A DNA stretch of 64,000 bases from Alphaproteobacteria bacterium (lineage in GTDB: Bacteria; Myxococcota_A; UBA796; GCA-2862545): the NCBI GenBank assembly GCA_020632915.1, contig JACKEP010000018.1:1-64000 (forward strand), in the 5' to 3' direction. The notes below the pieces were generated by a model. That model did no database searches and was not told where the DNA came from. It saw only the letters and a program-made list of their open reading frames with translations. How positions within the stretch are numbered: position 1 is the first letter of the stretch; every line of letters begins with the position of its first letter. Positions 35,643-44,199 of this stretch are shown here, piece by piece. Both the position numbers and the translations under genes were made by a program.

Positions 35643-37412
35643 ATGGCCAAGCGGTGGGTGGTGGGTCCATGGTGCGCGGCGCTGCTCGCCGCGTGGTGGC
35701 CTGCCCTGGGCGTGGCGCAGGACGCTCCGCCCACGCTGGACGTGCAGCGGTTCATGCCGTGGTCGCAGCGGCCCGGGTTCAGCATCGTGCGCGACGCCGA
35801 GGCGGTGCCGCGGTTCACGTTCACGGGCTCGCTGGCGGTCAACTACGCCCTCAACCCCTTCGAGCTCGGCGACGCCGACACCGGCGAGCGCACGATCGGT
35901 GCGGTCGACCACCTCATCGGCTTCGACGTGGGCGCCGGGTTCGCGCCGACGTCGTGGCTGCACCTGGCCGTCGACCTGCCCGTGCTCGAGATCATCGCCA
36001 ACTCCGACGAGAGCAAGGCGGTGGCGGCGGAGCTCGGCGCCAACGCGTCCGGCGCCGGCATCGGCGACCTGCGGCTGTCGGTGGGCTTCTACCCGGTGCG
36101 ACAACGCGACAACGGGGCCCTGTCGTTCGCGATCGTGCCGTACCTGTCGTTCCCGACGGGCAGTCGCCTCAAGCTCGTCGGCTCCGGCGCGTTCCACCTC
36201 GGCCTCGATCTGGCGCTGGGCGGGCGGTGGAAGCACTTCCGGTTCACGACGTCGGCCGGCTACGTGTGGCTGAGTCCCACCGAGCCCGTCGGCACGGTCG
36301 TCCAGGACGACGAGTTCCGCTGGGGCGTCGGCCTCGCCGTGCCGTTCGGGGAGCGCGATCGGTTCGAGGTCGAGGCCGAGTGGGTGGGCGGTGCGGTGGT
36401 CACGCCGGCCACGCTCGCCGAGGTCGGCGCCAGGCCCTTCGCCAACCGCCAGACGCCCACCGAGCTGCTGTTCGGCTTCGCGTGGCGCCCCGACGCGCCG
36501 TTCTGGCTCAAGGTGGGTGCGGGTCCCGGGCTCACCCACGGCTTCGGCTCGCCCGACGTGCGCGCGTTCGCCCAGGTCGGCGGCATCCTGCGCAGCAAGG
36601 ACGAGACGCCCCGCGACGCCGACGGCGACGGCTACCTCGACCCCGACGACCTCTGCCCGTCCGAGCCCGAGGACTTCGACGGCTACCGCGACGAGGACGG
36701 CTGCCCCGAGCCCGACAACGATCTCGACCGCGTGCTCGACGTCGACGACCTCTGCCCGCTGGACCCCGAGGACTACGACACCTGGCAGGACGCCGACGGC
36801 TGCCCCGATCCCGACAACGACGCCGACCTCATCCCCGACCTGCGCGACCAGTGCATGATGGAGCCCGAGGACTACGACGGCTGGCGCGACGAGGACGGCT
36901 GTCCCGAGCCCGACAACGACCTCGACACCTTCCTCGACCCCGTCGACGCCTGCCCGAACGATCCGGAGACGATCAACGGCGTCGACGACACGGACGGCTG
37001 CCCCGACGAGGCGCTCGCCCGCGTCGACATCGAGCGCAACGAGATCCTGATCTTCGAGAAGATCTACTTCGAGCTCGACAAGGCCATCCTGCGCCCCGAG
37101 TCGTGGCCGGTGATCGAGGCCGTCGCCAACGTCATGCGCGCCTACAAGGACATCGGACTCGTCGAGGTGCAGGGCCACACCGACAGCCGCGGGTCCGACG
37201 CCTACAACCTCGACCTGTCCCAGCGTCGCGCCGCGGCGGTGGTCGAGGCCCTCGTCGAGCTGGGCGTCGATCCCGCCCGCCTGATCCCGAAGGGCTACGG
37301 CGAGTCCCGTCCGGTCGTTCCGAACGCGGCCACCGAGCGTGACTTCGCCACGAACCGACGGGTGCAGTTCGTCATCCTGCGGCGCGGCGAAGGGGCGGCG
37401 CCGGCACGCTGA
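35643..37412 (+). CDS. OmpA-family outer-membrane protein with TSP3-like repeats
   Basis: A 589-residue protein. It has a signal peptide (about 1-24, ending GVAQ), then a transmembrane beta-barrel (about 45-310) rich in alternating strands such as LRLSVGFYPV and FRFTTSAGYVWL. Calcium-binding thrombospondin-3-like repeats follow (about 320-455, with DADGDGYLDPDD and EDGCPEPDNDLD repeated). A peptidoglycan-binding OmpA domain (about 470-585) carries IYFELDKAILRPES, VQGHTDSRGSDAYN, LSQRRA and TNRRVQF. It is the classical architecture linking outer membrane to cell wall. GAGGT precedes the ATG at 35643. Confidence 0.93.
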   Translation: MAKRWVVGPWCAALLAAWWPALGVAQDAPPTLDVQRFMPWSQRPGFSIVRDAEAVPRFTFTGSLAVNYALNPFELGDADTGERTIGAVDHLIGFDVGAGFAPTSWLHLAVDLPVLEIIANSDESKAVAAELGANASGAGIGDLRLSVGFYPVRQRDNGALSFAIVPYLSFPTGSRLKLVGSGAFHLGLDLALGGRWKHFRFTTSAGYVWLSPTEPVGTVVQDDEFRWGVGLAVPFGERDRFEVEAEWVGGAVVTPATLAEVGARPFANRQTPTELLFGFAWRPDAPFWLKVGAGPGLTHGFGSPDVRAFAQVGGILRSKDETPRDADGDGYLDPDDLCPSEPEDFDGYRDEDGCPEPDNDLDRVLDVDDLCPLDPEDYDTWQDADGCPDPDNDADLIPDLRDQCMMEPEDYDGWRDEDGCPEPDNDLDTFLDPVDACPNDPETINGVDDTDGCPDEALARVDIERNEILIFEKIYFELDKAILRPESWPVIEAVANVMRAYKDIGLVEVQGHTDSRGSDAYNLDLSQRRAAAVVEALVELGVDPARLIPKGYGESRPVVPNAATERDFATNRRVQFVILRRGEGAAPAR

Positions 37413-37578
37413 TCGGCCGATCGGCGCCGGTGCGAGCTGCCGCCGCTCGGCGTTCGGTACGCGGGGAACCGGCCTGCACCGCCGACCCTGCCCAACCGTT
37501 CCCGTCGAGACGGCGGACGCGCGGGCGGTCGGTCAACTCCGACCGTTCGCGGCCGATTCCTGGCCGTGGGAGGAGCCC

Positions 37579-37851
37579 ATGGCCGACGTCAGCTGGACCC
37601 AGACCCCCGTGCCCGCCGGCAACACGCCCGTGGACCGGGTGCACGCGGCGGCCGTGCCGGGCAGCCGTGCCGCCACGCTGGCGGCGTGTCGCGCTGCGCT
37701 CCTCGACCGCCGTCGCGGTCCCGCACCGGTGACCACGGTGCCTGCGCGCGTCGGCGATGGTGCGACGCGCAGCGCGGTGACCGTGGCGACGCGCAGTGCG
37801 TTGCGCACGTGGTGCGCGGCCGAGACCGGGTCGATCGTCACGGAACGGTGA
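37579..37851 (+). CDS. Small hypothetical protein
   Basis: A 90-residue open frame with a good ribosome site (GGGAGGA, 4 bases before the ATG). It is Ala/Arg/Val-rich and shows no signal peptide, membrane segment or known motif. It stands alone between the OmpA-family and VWA-lipoprotein genes. It could be a real small basic protein or a chance frame in GC-rich DNA; the ribosome site tips me toward real. Confidence 0.45.
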   Translation: MADVSWTQTPVPAGNTPVDRVHAAAVPGSRAATLAACRAALLDRRRGPAPVTTVPARVGDGATRSAVTVATRSALRTWCAAETGSIVTER

Positions 37852-37937
37852 CATCGGCCGGTCGCGTCGAGCCGGCCTCGAAGGCGCCACCTGGGCCGTG
37901 TCCCCCGTCAAGGGTGCGTGGTGACCGCATCCTCGGT

Positions 37938-37966
37938 TTCGGATCGGTCACGACGTCGTGTATATC
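37938..37966 (+). promoter_or_regulatory. Candidate promoter with palindromic operator in the spacer
   Basis: The perfect 12-bp palindrome CACGACGTCGTG (37949-37960) is followed directly by TATATC (37961-37966), a -10-like hexamer. A weak -35-like TTCGGA lies 17 bp before it. The VWA lipoprotein starts 41 bases downstream. A dyad between -35 and -10 is the usual place for repressor or MerR-type control (inference). Confidence 0.4.
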
Positions 37967-38006
37967 GGTCGCGCGCGGGGGTGGTCCGCGCAGGTCGGAG
38001 GCCGTC

Positions 38007-39107
38007 ATGCATCGCGTCGTCGCACTCCTCGCGCTCGGACTGATGGGCTGCCAGGAGTACATCATCTCCGGCGACTACGCGTACCGCGGCAAGGGCGAGG
38101 CCCCGCCGCTCGAGACGCCCACCAACCTCGACGTCATCAGCCAGACCACGATCCCGCGCGTCGACATCCTCTGGGTGGTCGACAACTCGTGCTCGATGGA
38201 GGAGGAGCAGGACGCCATCGCGACGAACTTCGACGCGTTCATGGCCTACTTCCTCGACTCTGGTCTCGACTGGCACATCGGCGTCGTGTCCACCGACGTC
38301 GACGCGAACGCCCACTCGGGCAAGCTCCGTCCGGCCGGCGGCCTGCGCTACCTCACGCCCGAGGTGCCCGACGCCACCAACCTGTTCCGTCAGATGGTGC
38401 GGCTGGGCACCGGCGGGTCGGCCGACGAGGCCGGCCTCGACGCCACGTGGCTCGCCCTGGCGCAGCCCAACGCCGATCTGCAGCAGACCAACGCCGGGTT
38501 CTACCGCGACGACGCCTCGCTCCACGTCGTCGTCGTCTCCGACGAGAACGACTACTCGACGCGCGTGAACCAGTACGAGCTGATCAACTTCCTGCAGACG
38601 CTCAAGCCGAGCGCCGACATCCCCGTCACCTTCTCGTCGATCGTCGGGCCGGCGCCGCGCGGCTGTGGCTCGGGGCTGTCCGCCGTCGAGGCCGGCACGA
38701 AGTACCTCAACGTCACTGCGGCCGTCGGCGGCATCACCGAGTCGATCTGCGTCGATGACTGGCTGCCCGTCCTCGAGGCCCTGGGCCTGCAGGCGGCGGG
38801 CCTCAAGCGCGAGTACTTCCTCACCGAGGTGCCCGTGCTCGGCACGGTGCAGGTCTGGATCGACGACGGCGATGTCCACTACGACGGCATCGACCTCGAC
38901 ACGGTGCCCGAGGGGCCCACGATCAACCAGGTGTGTCGCCAGCGCGAGCTGGAGAACTGCTTCGGCTACGCCTACGACGCCCGCCGCAACTCGGTGGTGT
39001 TCCCCGACTTCCTGCCGAGCCCGCTCGCGTCGATCTCGATCGAGTACGACCTGCTCAAGGACTTCCAGCCCGGTCTCGACGAGGAGCCTGCCGACGCCAC
39101 CGAGTGA
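38007..39107 (+). CDS. VWA-domain lipoprotein
   Basis: A 366-residue predicted lipoprotein with lipobox LMGC (Cys about residue 13). The VWA-like domain begins at about residue 50 with DILWVVDNSCSMEEEQ, whose DNSCS fits the DxSxS metal-ion-dependent adhesion motif. VVVVSDENDYST (about 170-181) is the later Asp-containing strand. The extra cysteines (CGSGL, CVDDW, CRQRELENC) suggest disulfides. GGAGG lies just before the ATG. A palindromic promoter candidate precedes it. It probably binds a surface or periplasmic partner; many such VWA lipoproteins occur in Myxococcota. Confidence 0.86.
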   Translation: MHRVVALLALGLMGCQEYIISGDYAYRGKGEAPPLETPTNLDVISQTTIPRVDILWVVDNSCSMEEEQDAIATNFDAFMAYFLDSGLDWHIGVVSTDVDANAHSGKLRPAGGLRYLTPEVPDATNLFRQMVRLGTGGSADEAGLDATWLALAQPNADLQQTNAGFYRDDASLHVVVVSDENDYSTRVNQYELINFLQTLKPSADIPVTFSSIVGPAPRGCGSGLSAVEAGTKYLNVTAAVGGITESICVDDWLPVLEALGLQAAGLKREYFLTEVPVLGTVQVWIDDGDVHYDGIDLDTVPEGPTINQVCRQRELENCFGYAYDARRNSVVFPDFLPSPLASISIEYDLLKDFQPGLDEEPADATE

Positions 39108-39181
39108 GGCGGGCGGGCAGGCCGGGGGTCGTGCGGCGTCCGGGATCGGTTACCGGGCGCCGTCCTGCGACGAGGTGGATG

Positions 39182-39748
39182 ATGCAAGGCTGGTGGCTCG
39201 TGCTGTCGCTCGCGGCGTGCGGCTGGTTCGGCGGGAGCTCGACGTCGTCGTCACCGCCGCCCGAGGAGGCGCCCGCGGGCGTCGGCCGGCTGGAGGCCGA
39301 CGGCGGCATGCCGCTGGCGTTCACCAAGGCGTGGGGCGGCTACCCGGTCGCCGTGCGCCTGGGGCTGTCCTATGAAGCGTTCAGCGACCTGCACGGCGTC
39401 TCGGCGACCAAGGGCGTGTTCCAGCTGCCCAAGATCGACGGCGGGCTCACCCAGCTGATGGCCCACGCGGGGCCGTGCATCGCCGAGCCCGACGGCTGCG
39501 CCGACACCACCGTCCGCACGGTCATCGCCCTGGTGCCGGGCGAGGAAGCCTGCGCGTCCACGATGCACGACCTCACCGAGCGCTACGGTCCGCCCACGTC
39601 CACGGCCACGCTCGAGGGGCTGGGCAGCGCGCCCGCCGAGGTCGCCCGCTGGGAGGCCCGCGACGTGGTGGTCAAGCACCAGCACGGCGTCATGGGCAAG
39701 CTCGTGCTGTGCAGCGTCGCGTACGAGACCCCCGGCCTGACGCCCTGA
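39182..39748 (+). CDS. Small lipoprotein, unknown function
   Basis: A 188-residue predicted lipoprotein: short signal with lipobox LAAC (Cys about residue 13), Ser/Pro/Glu-rich linker, then a globular domain (about 40-188) with four cysteines. I do not recognise the domain. Two adjacent ATGs (39179 and 39182) follow GAGGTGG; I chose the second for better spacing. A GC-rich hairpin follows the stop. Confidence 0.75.
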   Translation: MQGWWLVLSLAACGWFGGSSTSSSPPPEEAPAGVGRLEADGGMPLAFTKAWGGYPVAVRLGLSYEAFSDLHGVSATKGVFQLPKIDGGLTQLMAHAGPCIAEPDGCADTTVRTVIALVPGEEACASTMHDLTERYGPPTSTATLEGLGSAPAEVARWEARDVVVKHQHGVMGKLVLCSVAYETPGLTP

Positions 39749-39781
39749 GACGGGGCGCGCGGGCGCCGCGCCGCGCCCGTC
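39749..39781. terminator. GC-rich hairpin, possible terminator
   Basis: GACGGGGCGCG pairs with CGCGCCCGTC (one bulged G) directly after the lipoprotein stop codon. No T tail, so rho-independent activity is doubtful. Confidence 0.4.
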
Positions 39782-39798
39782 GCTCGATCCGCCTGCGC

Positions 39799-39804
39799 TA
39801 TGCT
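39799..39804 (+). promoter_or_regulatory. Candidate -10 element (TATGCT)
   Basis: GCGCTATGCTC lies 45 bases before the start codon at 39849 and matches the recurrent TAnGnT pattern. No good -35 is seen. Confidence 0.35.
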
Positions 39805-39848
39805 CCCGTGACGAGGACGACGGTCCACGGTCCTCGGGGGAGGGAGCC

Positions 39849-41849
39849 ATGGGGTCGGAGGTCTGCCAACGGATCGTCGCGCTGGCGCTGGCGCTGGGAG
39901 CATGCACGGCGCCGGACGATGCGGCGCGGTTCGCCACCGCGCAGGGTGCGCCGCCACCGGCGCTGTCGCTCGACGCGCCGGCGGTGCTCTGGATGGGGGA
40001 GGCCACCTCGATCACCGTGGGCACGCTGCTGCCGTCGGTGACGCAGGTGGCCGTGATCGCGAGCACCACCGGCGACGGCGGCACGTTCTGTCCGCCGCAG
40101 CTCGGCGGCGCGTGCACCGGGCTGTCCCGTCCCGCGTTCCTGCTCGCGTTCCGCCCGCTGTCCGCGGGGACCGATGTCACCCTGCACCCGACGCCGCCGG
40201 TCCGGCCGGCGCCCACCCCGGTCTGGTTCCAGGCGGTCAGCCCGCAGGGCGCCGTCCTGTCCACCGTGCGGGCCGCCGTGCTTCTGGATCCGGCCGCGGA
40301 CGACGACGGGGACGGCCTGTCGAACCGGGTCGAGGTCGAGGTGCACCACACCGCCTGGGACGTCGCGGACTCCGACGGCGACGGCCTGTCCGACGGCGAG
40401 GAGGTGATCGAGATCGGCACCGACCCGCTCGACGTCGACACCGACGGGGACGGGCTCACCGACGGCCTGGAGGTCACCCTCGCGGGCACCGACCCCACCC
40501 TCGACGACAGCGACGCCGACGGCCTGTCCGACGGGGAGGAGCTGCTGCGCTGGCACACCGACCCCGCCAACCCGGACAGCGACGGGGACGGCCTCGGCGA
40601 CCGGACCGAGGCGTACGGGCCCGACGACGATCCCGACACCGACGACGGCACCGACCCGCTGTCGGTCGACACCGACGGAGACGGGCTCGACGACCTGCTG
40701 GAGCTGCTCGGCGCCGACGGCATCCCGTTCAGCGGGGACGAGACCGATCCGCGGGTGCCCGACCAGGTCGTGCCGATCCCGGCGGGCGCGCTCACGATGT
40801 TCAACGGCGAGGACTGCCCGGACGGCTGGACGGCGTGGGAGCCCGCGAAGGGGCGCGCGCTGGTCGGTGTGGGCGAGGGGACGGAGGTCGGGCGCGTCGT
40901 CGGCGGTGCGCTGACGTCCGAGGTCCCCGCGCCCCACACCCACGGCTACACGATGACCGCTGCGTTGCCGTCCACGGGCGTCGCGGCGGTCACGGGGTGC
41001 TGCAACGGGGATCCGGGCGCACCGGGCAACTACGCGGTGACCGGTGCCACGGCCGCGTCCGACAGCGAGCTGCCGACGGTGGCGCTGCGCGTGTGCCGAC
41101 GCGACGGCGCCGACCTGCCGAGCGCAGGCGACACCTACCCGACGGGCTCGGTGTTGTTCTTCGACCGCGCCGCGTGTCCAGGCGGCTGGGCCGACGTGCC
41201 GGACGGTAACGGGCGCTTCGTGACCGACCTGCCTGCGGTCGGCGGACTGCCCGGCCAGACGGTGGGCACCCCGCTGGCGCTCGGGGAGAACCGCACCCAC
41301 GACCACGTGCTCTTCGGTCAGGTCACCGTCCCCACGCGATCGCTGGCGGTCGCGGGGGGCGGCAACCGCGACTTCGTGCGTCAGGGCACGGTCCAGTTCA
41401 CCGGCCTGTCCGGGCCGGCGTCGTCGGGCATGCCCTACGTGCTGGCGCGCCTGTGCGAGAAGGTCGACGCGGCCGTCGCCGAGGATGGCCCGTGGAAGGA
41501 GCCCGTGCCCGAGGACTCCACGATGTTCTGGAACCAGGCGACCTGCCCCGGCGACTGGGTGCCCGCCCAGGGCGCCGCGGGTCGGTTCATGGTCGGGCTC
41601 GTCGACGGCAACCCGCCCGGCGCCGCGCACGGCAGCGCGCTGCTCGCCAGCGAGGACCGCGTGCACGGGCACAGCCTGTCCAGCGTGCTGTCGGTGCCGG
41701 CCCGCAGCATCGCCGCGATCTCGGGCTGCTGCTTCTCCGATGCCGGCGACCACGGCGGCTTCACCGTCTCCGGGTTCTCCAGCGACGAGTCCTCCGGCCT
41801 GCCGTACCTGACGCTCCGGGCGTGCACGCGCAGCGTGGGGGTCCCATGA
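39849..41849 (+). CDS. Lipoprotein with TSP3 repeats and three tail-collar-like repeats
   Basis: A 666-residue predicted lipoprotein (lipobox LGAC, Cys about residue 19). Residues 35-135 are an Ig-like domain with the CPPQLGGAC motif seen in two other lipoproteins here. Thrombospondin-3-like calcium-binding repeats follow (about 145-295, DxDGDGLSDGEE). The remainder (about 315-665) has three repeats, each with a CP(x)GW motif, GRF/GRA, a run of spaced glycines and a late His-x-His, the pattern of phage tail-collar domains. The collar repeats suggest a trimeric adhesive tip on a rigid stalk (inference). Ribosome site GGGAGGG. Its stop overlaps the next gene by 4 bp (ATGA). Confidence 0.84.
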   Translation: MGSEVCQRIVALALALGACTAPDDAARFATAQGAPPPALSLDAPAVLWMGEATSITVGTLLPSVTQVAVIASTTGDGGTFCPPQLGGACTGLSRPAFLLAFRPLSAGTDVTLHPTPPVRPAPTPVWFQAVSPQGAVLSTVRAAVLLDPAADDDGDGLSNRVEVEVHHTAWDVADSDGDGLSDGEEVIEIGTDPLDVDTDGDGLTDGLEVTLAGTDPTLDDSDADGLSDGEELLRWHTDPANPDSDGDGLGDRTEAYGPDDDPDTDDGTDPLSVDTDGDGLDDLLELLGADGIPFSGDETDPRVPDQVVPIPAGALTMFNGEDCPDGWTAWEPAKGRALVGVGEGTEVGRVVGGALTSEVPAPHTHGYTMTAALPSTGVAAVTGCCNGDPGAPGNYAVTGATAASDSELPTVALRVCRRDGADLPSAGDTYPTGSVLFFDRAACPGGWADVPDGNGRFVTDLPAVGGLPGQTVGTPLALGENRTHDHVLFGQVTVPTRSLAVAGGGNRDFVRQGTVQFTGLSGPASSGMPYVLARLCEKVDAAVAEDGPWKEPVPEDSTMFWNQATCPGDWVPAQGAAGRFMVGLVDGNPPGAAHGSALLASEDRVHGHSLSSVLSVPARSIAAISGCCFSDAGDHGGFTVSGFSSDESSGLPYLTLRACTRSVGVP

Positions 41850-42460
41850 GGACGGCACGGACGGCGTGGGCGGTGGCCGTGGTGGCGGTCCTCGCGGGCT
41901 GCGCCGACGGGACGGGCCCCACCACCACGCTCGCCTGGTACAGCACCTGCGGCGATCCGGTCTGCAACACCTACAGCGGACCGTTCGACGGCGTCCCTGT
42001 GTGTGCGTCGGAGAGCGAGGGGGCCAGCTGCGACGTCGCGGGCGCCACCTGCGATCTCGAGAACGACTGCAACCAGCAGCTGGTCTGCGCTGGCGAGGAC
42101 CCCAAGGACCAGACCGGCGGCTGTCCGATCTCGCTGCGCCGCTACAAGCGGGACGTGCACTACCTCACCCCCGACGAGCTCGGCCGGGTGGGGCAGGCCA
42201 CGCGGAGCCTGAGGCTCGCGACCTGGCGCTACCTGTGGGACGCGGGGGACGCGCCGCCGCGCCTGGGCTTCGTCATCGACGACGATCCGACGAGCCCCGC
42301 GGTGGCCGCCGACGGTCAGCACGTCGACGTCTACGGGCTGGCGAGCATGGCGGTGGCCGCGGTGCAGGCCCAGCAGGCCGAGCTCGACGCGCTCCGCGCG
42401 CGGACGGTCGAGCTCGAGGCGCGCCTCGCGACGGTGGAGGCGCGCTGCCCCGCGCCCTGA
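41846..42460 (+). CDS. Lipoprotein with S74-type intramolecular chaperone domain
   Basis: A 204-residue predicted lipoprotein (lipobox LAGC, Cys 19). Residues 30-93 hold eight cysteines. From residue 96 it follows the Peptidase_S74 pattern of phage tail-spike chaperones: SLRRYKRDV with Ser96 and Lys101 spaced like the catalytic Ser-Lys dyad, RYLWDAG, LGFVIDDDP, the VDVYGLASMAVAAVQ helix, then a long C-terminal coiled coil (LDALRARTVELEARLATVEARC). These domains trimerise fibres and then cleave themselves off. It is translationally coupled to the collar-repeat lipoprotein, so both probably build one surface appendage. A C-terminal Cys could cross-link the coil. Confidence 0.82.
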   Translation: MRTARTAWAVAVVAVLAGCADGTGPTTTLAWYSTCGDPVCNTYSGPFDGVPVCASESEGASCDVAGATCDLENDCNQQLVCAGEDPKDQTGGCPISLRRYKRDVHYLTPDELGRVGQATRSLRLATWRYLWDAGDAPPRLGFVIDDDPTSPAVAADGQHVDVYGLASMAVAAVQAQQAELDALRARTVELEARLATVEARCPAP

Positions 42461-42487
42461 GGGGGTCGCGTGCGTTGAGGGGATCGC

Positions 42488-42520
42488 GCGCCCGAGGCGT
42501 CGTCGCGGCGCCCCGGGCGC
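42488..42520. terminator. GC-rich hairpin between convergent genes
   Basis: GCGCCCG (42488-42494) pairs with CGGGCGC (42514-42520), with partial pairing inside. It sits between two genes facing each other. No T tail is seen. Confidence 0.35.
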
Positions 42521-43138
42521 TCAGCCCACGCGGTGGTTGTGGTGCAGCCGGAGGTACTTGGCCGCGACCTCGGTGTGGAAGTCGGCCATGCCGGGGTCGA
42601 GGGTGCGGACGACCCGTCCGGGCGTGCCGAGCACCAGGCTGTGGGGGGGGACGATGGTGCCCGCGGTGACCACGCTGCCCGCGCCCACGATGCTGCCCCG
42701 TCCGATGACGGCGCCGTCGAGCACGGTGGCCTGCATGCCGATCAGGCAGGCGTCCTCGATCGTGCAGCCGTGGAGCACGGCACGATGCCCGACGATCACG
42801 TCGGCGCCCACCACGGTGGGGTCGTCGTCGCCCAGGTGCACCACCGTGCCGTCCTGCAGGTTCGTGCGCGGGCCGATGGTGATGTGGGTGAGATCGGCCC
42901 GCAGCACGCAGCCGAACCACACCGACACGTCGTCGGCCAGGCGCACGTCGCCCACGATCGCGGCCCCTTCGGCCAGGAACACCCGCGCGCCGACCGTGGG
43001 CACGCGGTCGAGGTAGCGCCGGAAGATGACGCCGGGGAACGCCGCGCGCAGCACGTCGAGCCGCGCGTCGAGCGCCGCGGCGTCGGGGTGGGGGCCCGAC
43101 ACGGCGTCGACCGAGTCGGGTACGGTGCGGATGGCCAC
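42521..43138 (-). CDS. Gamma-carbonic-anhydrase-like (PaaY/YrdA) left-handed beta-helix protein
   Basis: A 205-residue hexapeptide-repeat protein. Seen: DVSVWFGCVLRAD, TNLQDGTVVH, VGADVIVGHRAVLHGC with the zinc-binding histidines, LIGMQATVLDGAVIG and LVLGTPGRVVR, all typical of the gamma-class family. The N-terminal 45 residues are an extension. Catalytic carbonic anhydrase activity varies in this family; some members are thioesterases or have no known activity. GTG start with CAGGAG upstream. It is on the minus strand, downstream of another lipoprotein gene. Confidence 0.9.
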   Translation of the reverse strand: MAIRTVPDSVDAVSGPHPDAAALDARLDVLRAAFPGVIFRRYLDRVPTVGARVFLAEGAAIVGDVRLADDVSVWFGCVLRADLTHITIGPRTNLQDGTVVHLGDDDPTVVGADVIVGHRAVLHGCTIEDACLIGMQATVLDGAVIGRGSIVGAGSVVTAGTIVPPHSLVLGTPGRVVRTLDPGMADFHTEVAAKYLRLHHNHRVG

Positions 43139-43166
43139 GGCGGCTCCTGCGCAGCGACGCCGCGGA

Positions 43167-44111
43167 TCAGCGGCTGACGTCGAGGTAGCCCGCGAACGGC
43201 TCGGCGCCGGTGGGATCGACGACGTCGGTCTCGAGGAAGGCCGGTCCGCCGAGCACGTCGGACAGCGTGCCGTGCAGATCGTAGACGTCGATGCCGCCCT
43301 GGCGCAGCGTGCCGTCGACCTGGTTGCCGACGATGTCGGCGCGCACGCTGTAGCTGCGGGTGGAGCCGTTGAGGAAGTCGAGGCAGGTGAGCGAGCCGGT
43401 GAGCTCGCGCGCGGCGGTGTGGTCGATGGTGACCGAGCCGGAGATCGGCACGCACAGGCTCACGATGGTGGACGGCAGGATCCAGTCGAGGCTGCTGTAG
43501 GTGCCGTCGAAGTAGTCGGCCGGGACGTCGTCGCCGTCGCAGTCGCTGTCGATGCCGTCGGCGATCTCGACGGGGTTGCCGGGGAAGCGGTTGGGATCGT
43601 TGTCGTCGCAGTCGCGGGAGGTGGGCGAGCCGTCACCGTCGAAGTCGTTGGTGATCACCTCGACGACGGTGGACACGCCCTCGTTCTGGCCCTTCCAGAC
43701 GAGCGCCTGGACGAGCACGGTGGGCCAGGGGACGCGGCTGGGGGCGACGACGGTGAGGCGGGCCGTGCCCGTGGCGTCGGCCACCACGGGGCCGAGGCGA
43801 CCGAGGGGCGGGCGCAGGTCGGTGCAGATGGAGCGACCGGGCACGCACGGACCCAGGCCGTAGCCGTTGGTGCCGATGACGAACCACACGGTGGCGGCCG
43901 ACGGCACGTTGGTGACGGTGAGGTTGAACGGCTGCCCGGCGACGATCGGCTCGACGGCCAGATCGGGGAACAGCGGCGGCGCGGCCTGATCGACCGGGAG
44001 CGACGCGTCGGCGGCGTCGACGAGGACCAGCGTGGCGTCGTCGACGGCAGCAGGGTCGGCGGTGCAGGCGGTGAGCAGGCTGGCGACGAGGACGGGGACG
44101 ACGGTGCGCAT
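43167..44111 (-). CDS. Lipoprotein with Ig-like domain and one MopE motif
   Basis: A 314-residue predicted lipoprotein (lipobox LTAC, Cys about 16). Residues 55-135 hold an Ig-like domain with GLGPCVPGRSICTDL, a disulfide motif shared with two other lipoproteins in the window. One MopE unit follows (about 155-185: DFDGDGSP, RDCDDND, DGIDSDCDGDD), then a beta-rich C-terminal domain (about 195-314) that looks like a lipocalin-like or beta-sandwich fold. GGAGG precedes the ATG. A good promoter candidate lies just upstream. Confidence 0.82.
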   Translation of the reverse strand: MRTVVPVLVASLLTACTADPAAVDDATLVLVDAADASLPVDQAAPPLFPDLAVEPIVAGQPFNLTVTNVPSAATVWFVIGTNGYGLGPCVPGRSICTDLRPPLGRLGPVVADATGTARLTVVAPSRVPWPTVLVQALVWKGQNEGVSTVVEVITNDFDGDGSPTSRDCDDNDPNRFPGNPVEIADGIDSDCDGDDVPADYFDGTYSSLDWILPSTIVSLCVPISGSVTIDHTAARELTGSLTCLDFLNGSTRSYSVRADIVGNQVDGTLRQGGIDVYDLHGTLSDVLGGPAFLETDVVDPTGAEPFAGYLDVSR

Positions 44112-44135
44112 GGGGCCTCCGGGACGGGAACCCGC

Positions 44136-44170
44136 AGCCTATCGCACCGGCCGCCCCGGTCAACGTGACC
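44136..44170 (-). promoter_or_regulatory. Promoter with overlapping operator-like dyad
   Basis: On the minus strand: TTGACC (-35, 44163-44158), 16 bp, TAGGCT (-10, 44141-44136), about 25 bases before the lipoprotein ATG at 44111. The -35 overlaps a GGTCA-ACG-TGACC dyad (44158-44170), a plausible repressor site. Confidence 0.5.
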
Positions 44171-44199
44171 GTTACAACGCCGACGGTCGTCGGGCGTGA

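Noticed and set aside
39251..40939. 562-codon minus-strand frame rich in Ser/Pro across two lipoprotein genes
   Set aside because: Antisense of the Asp/Gly-rich TSP3 repeats; no start context or domain.
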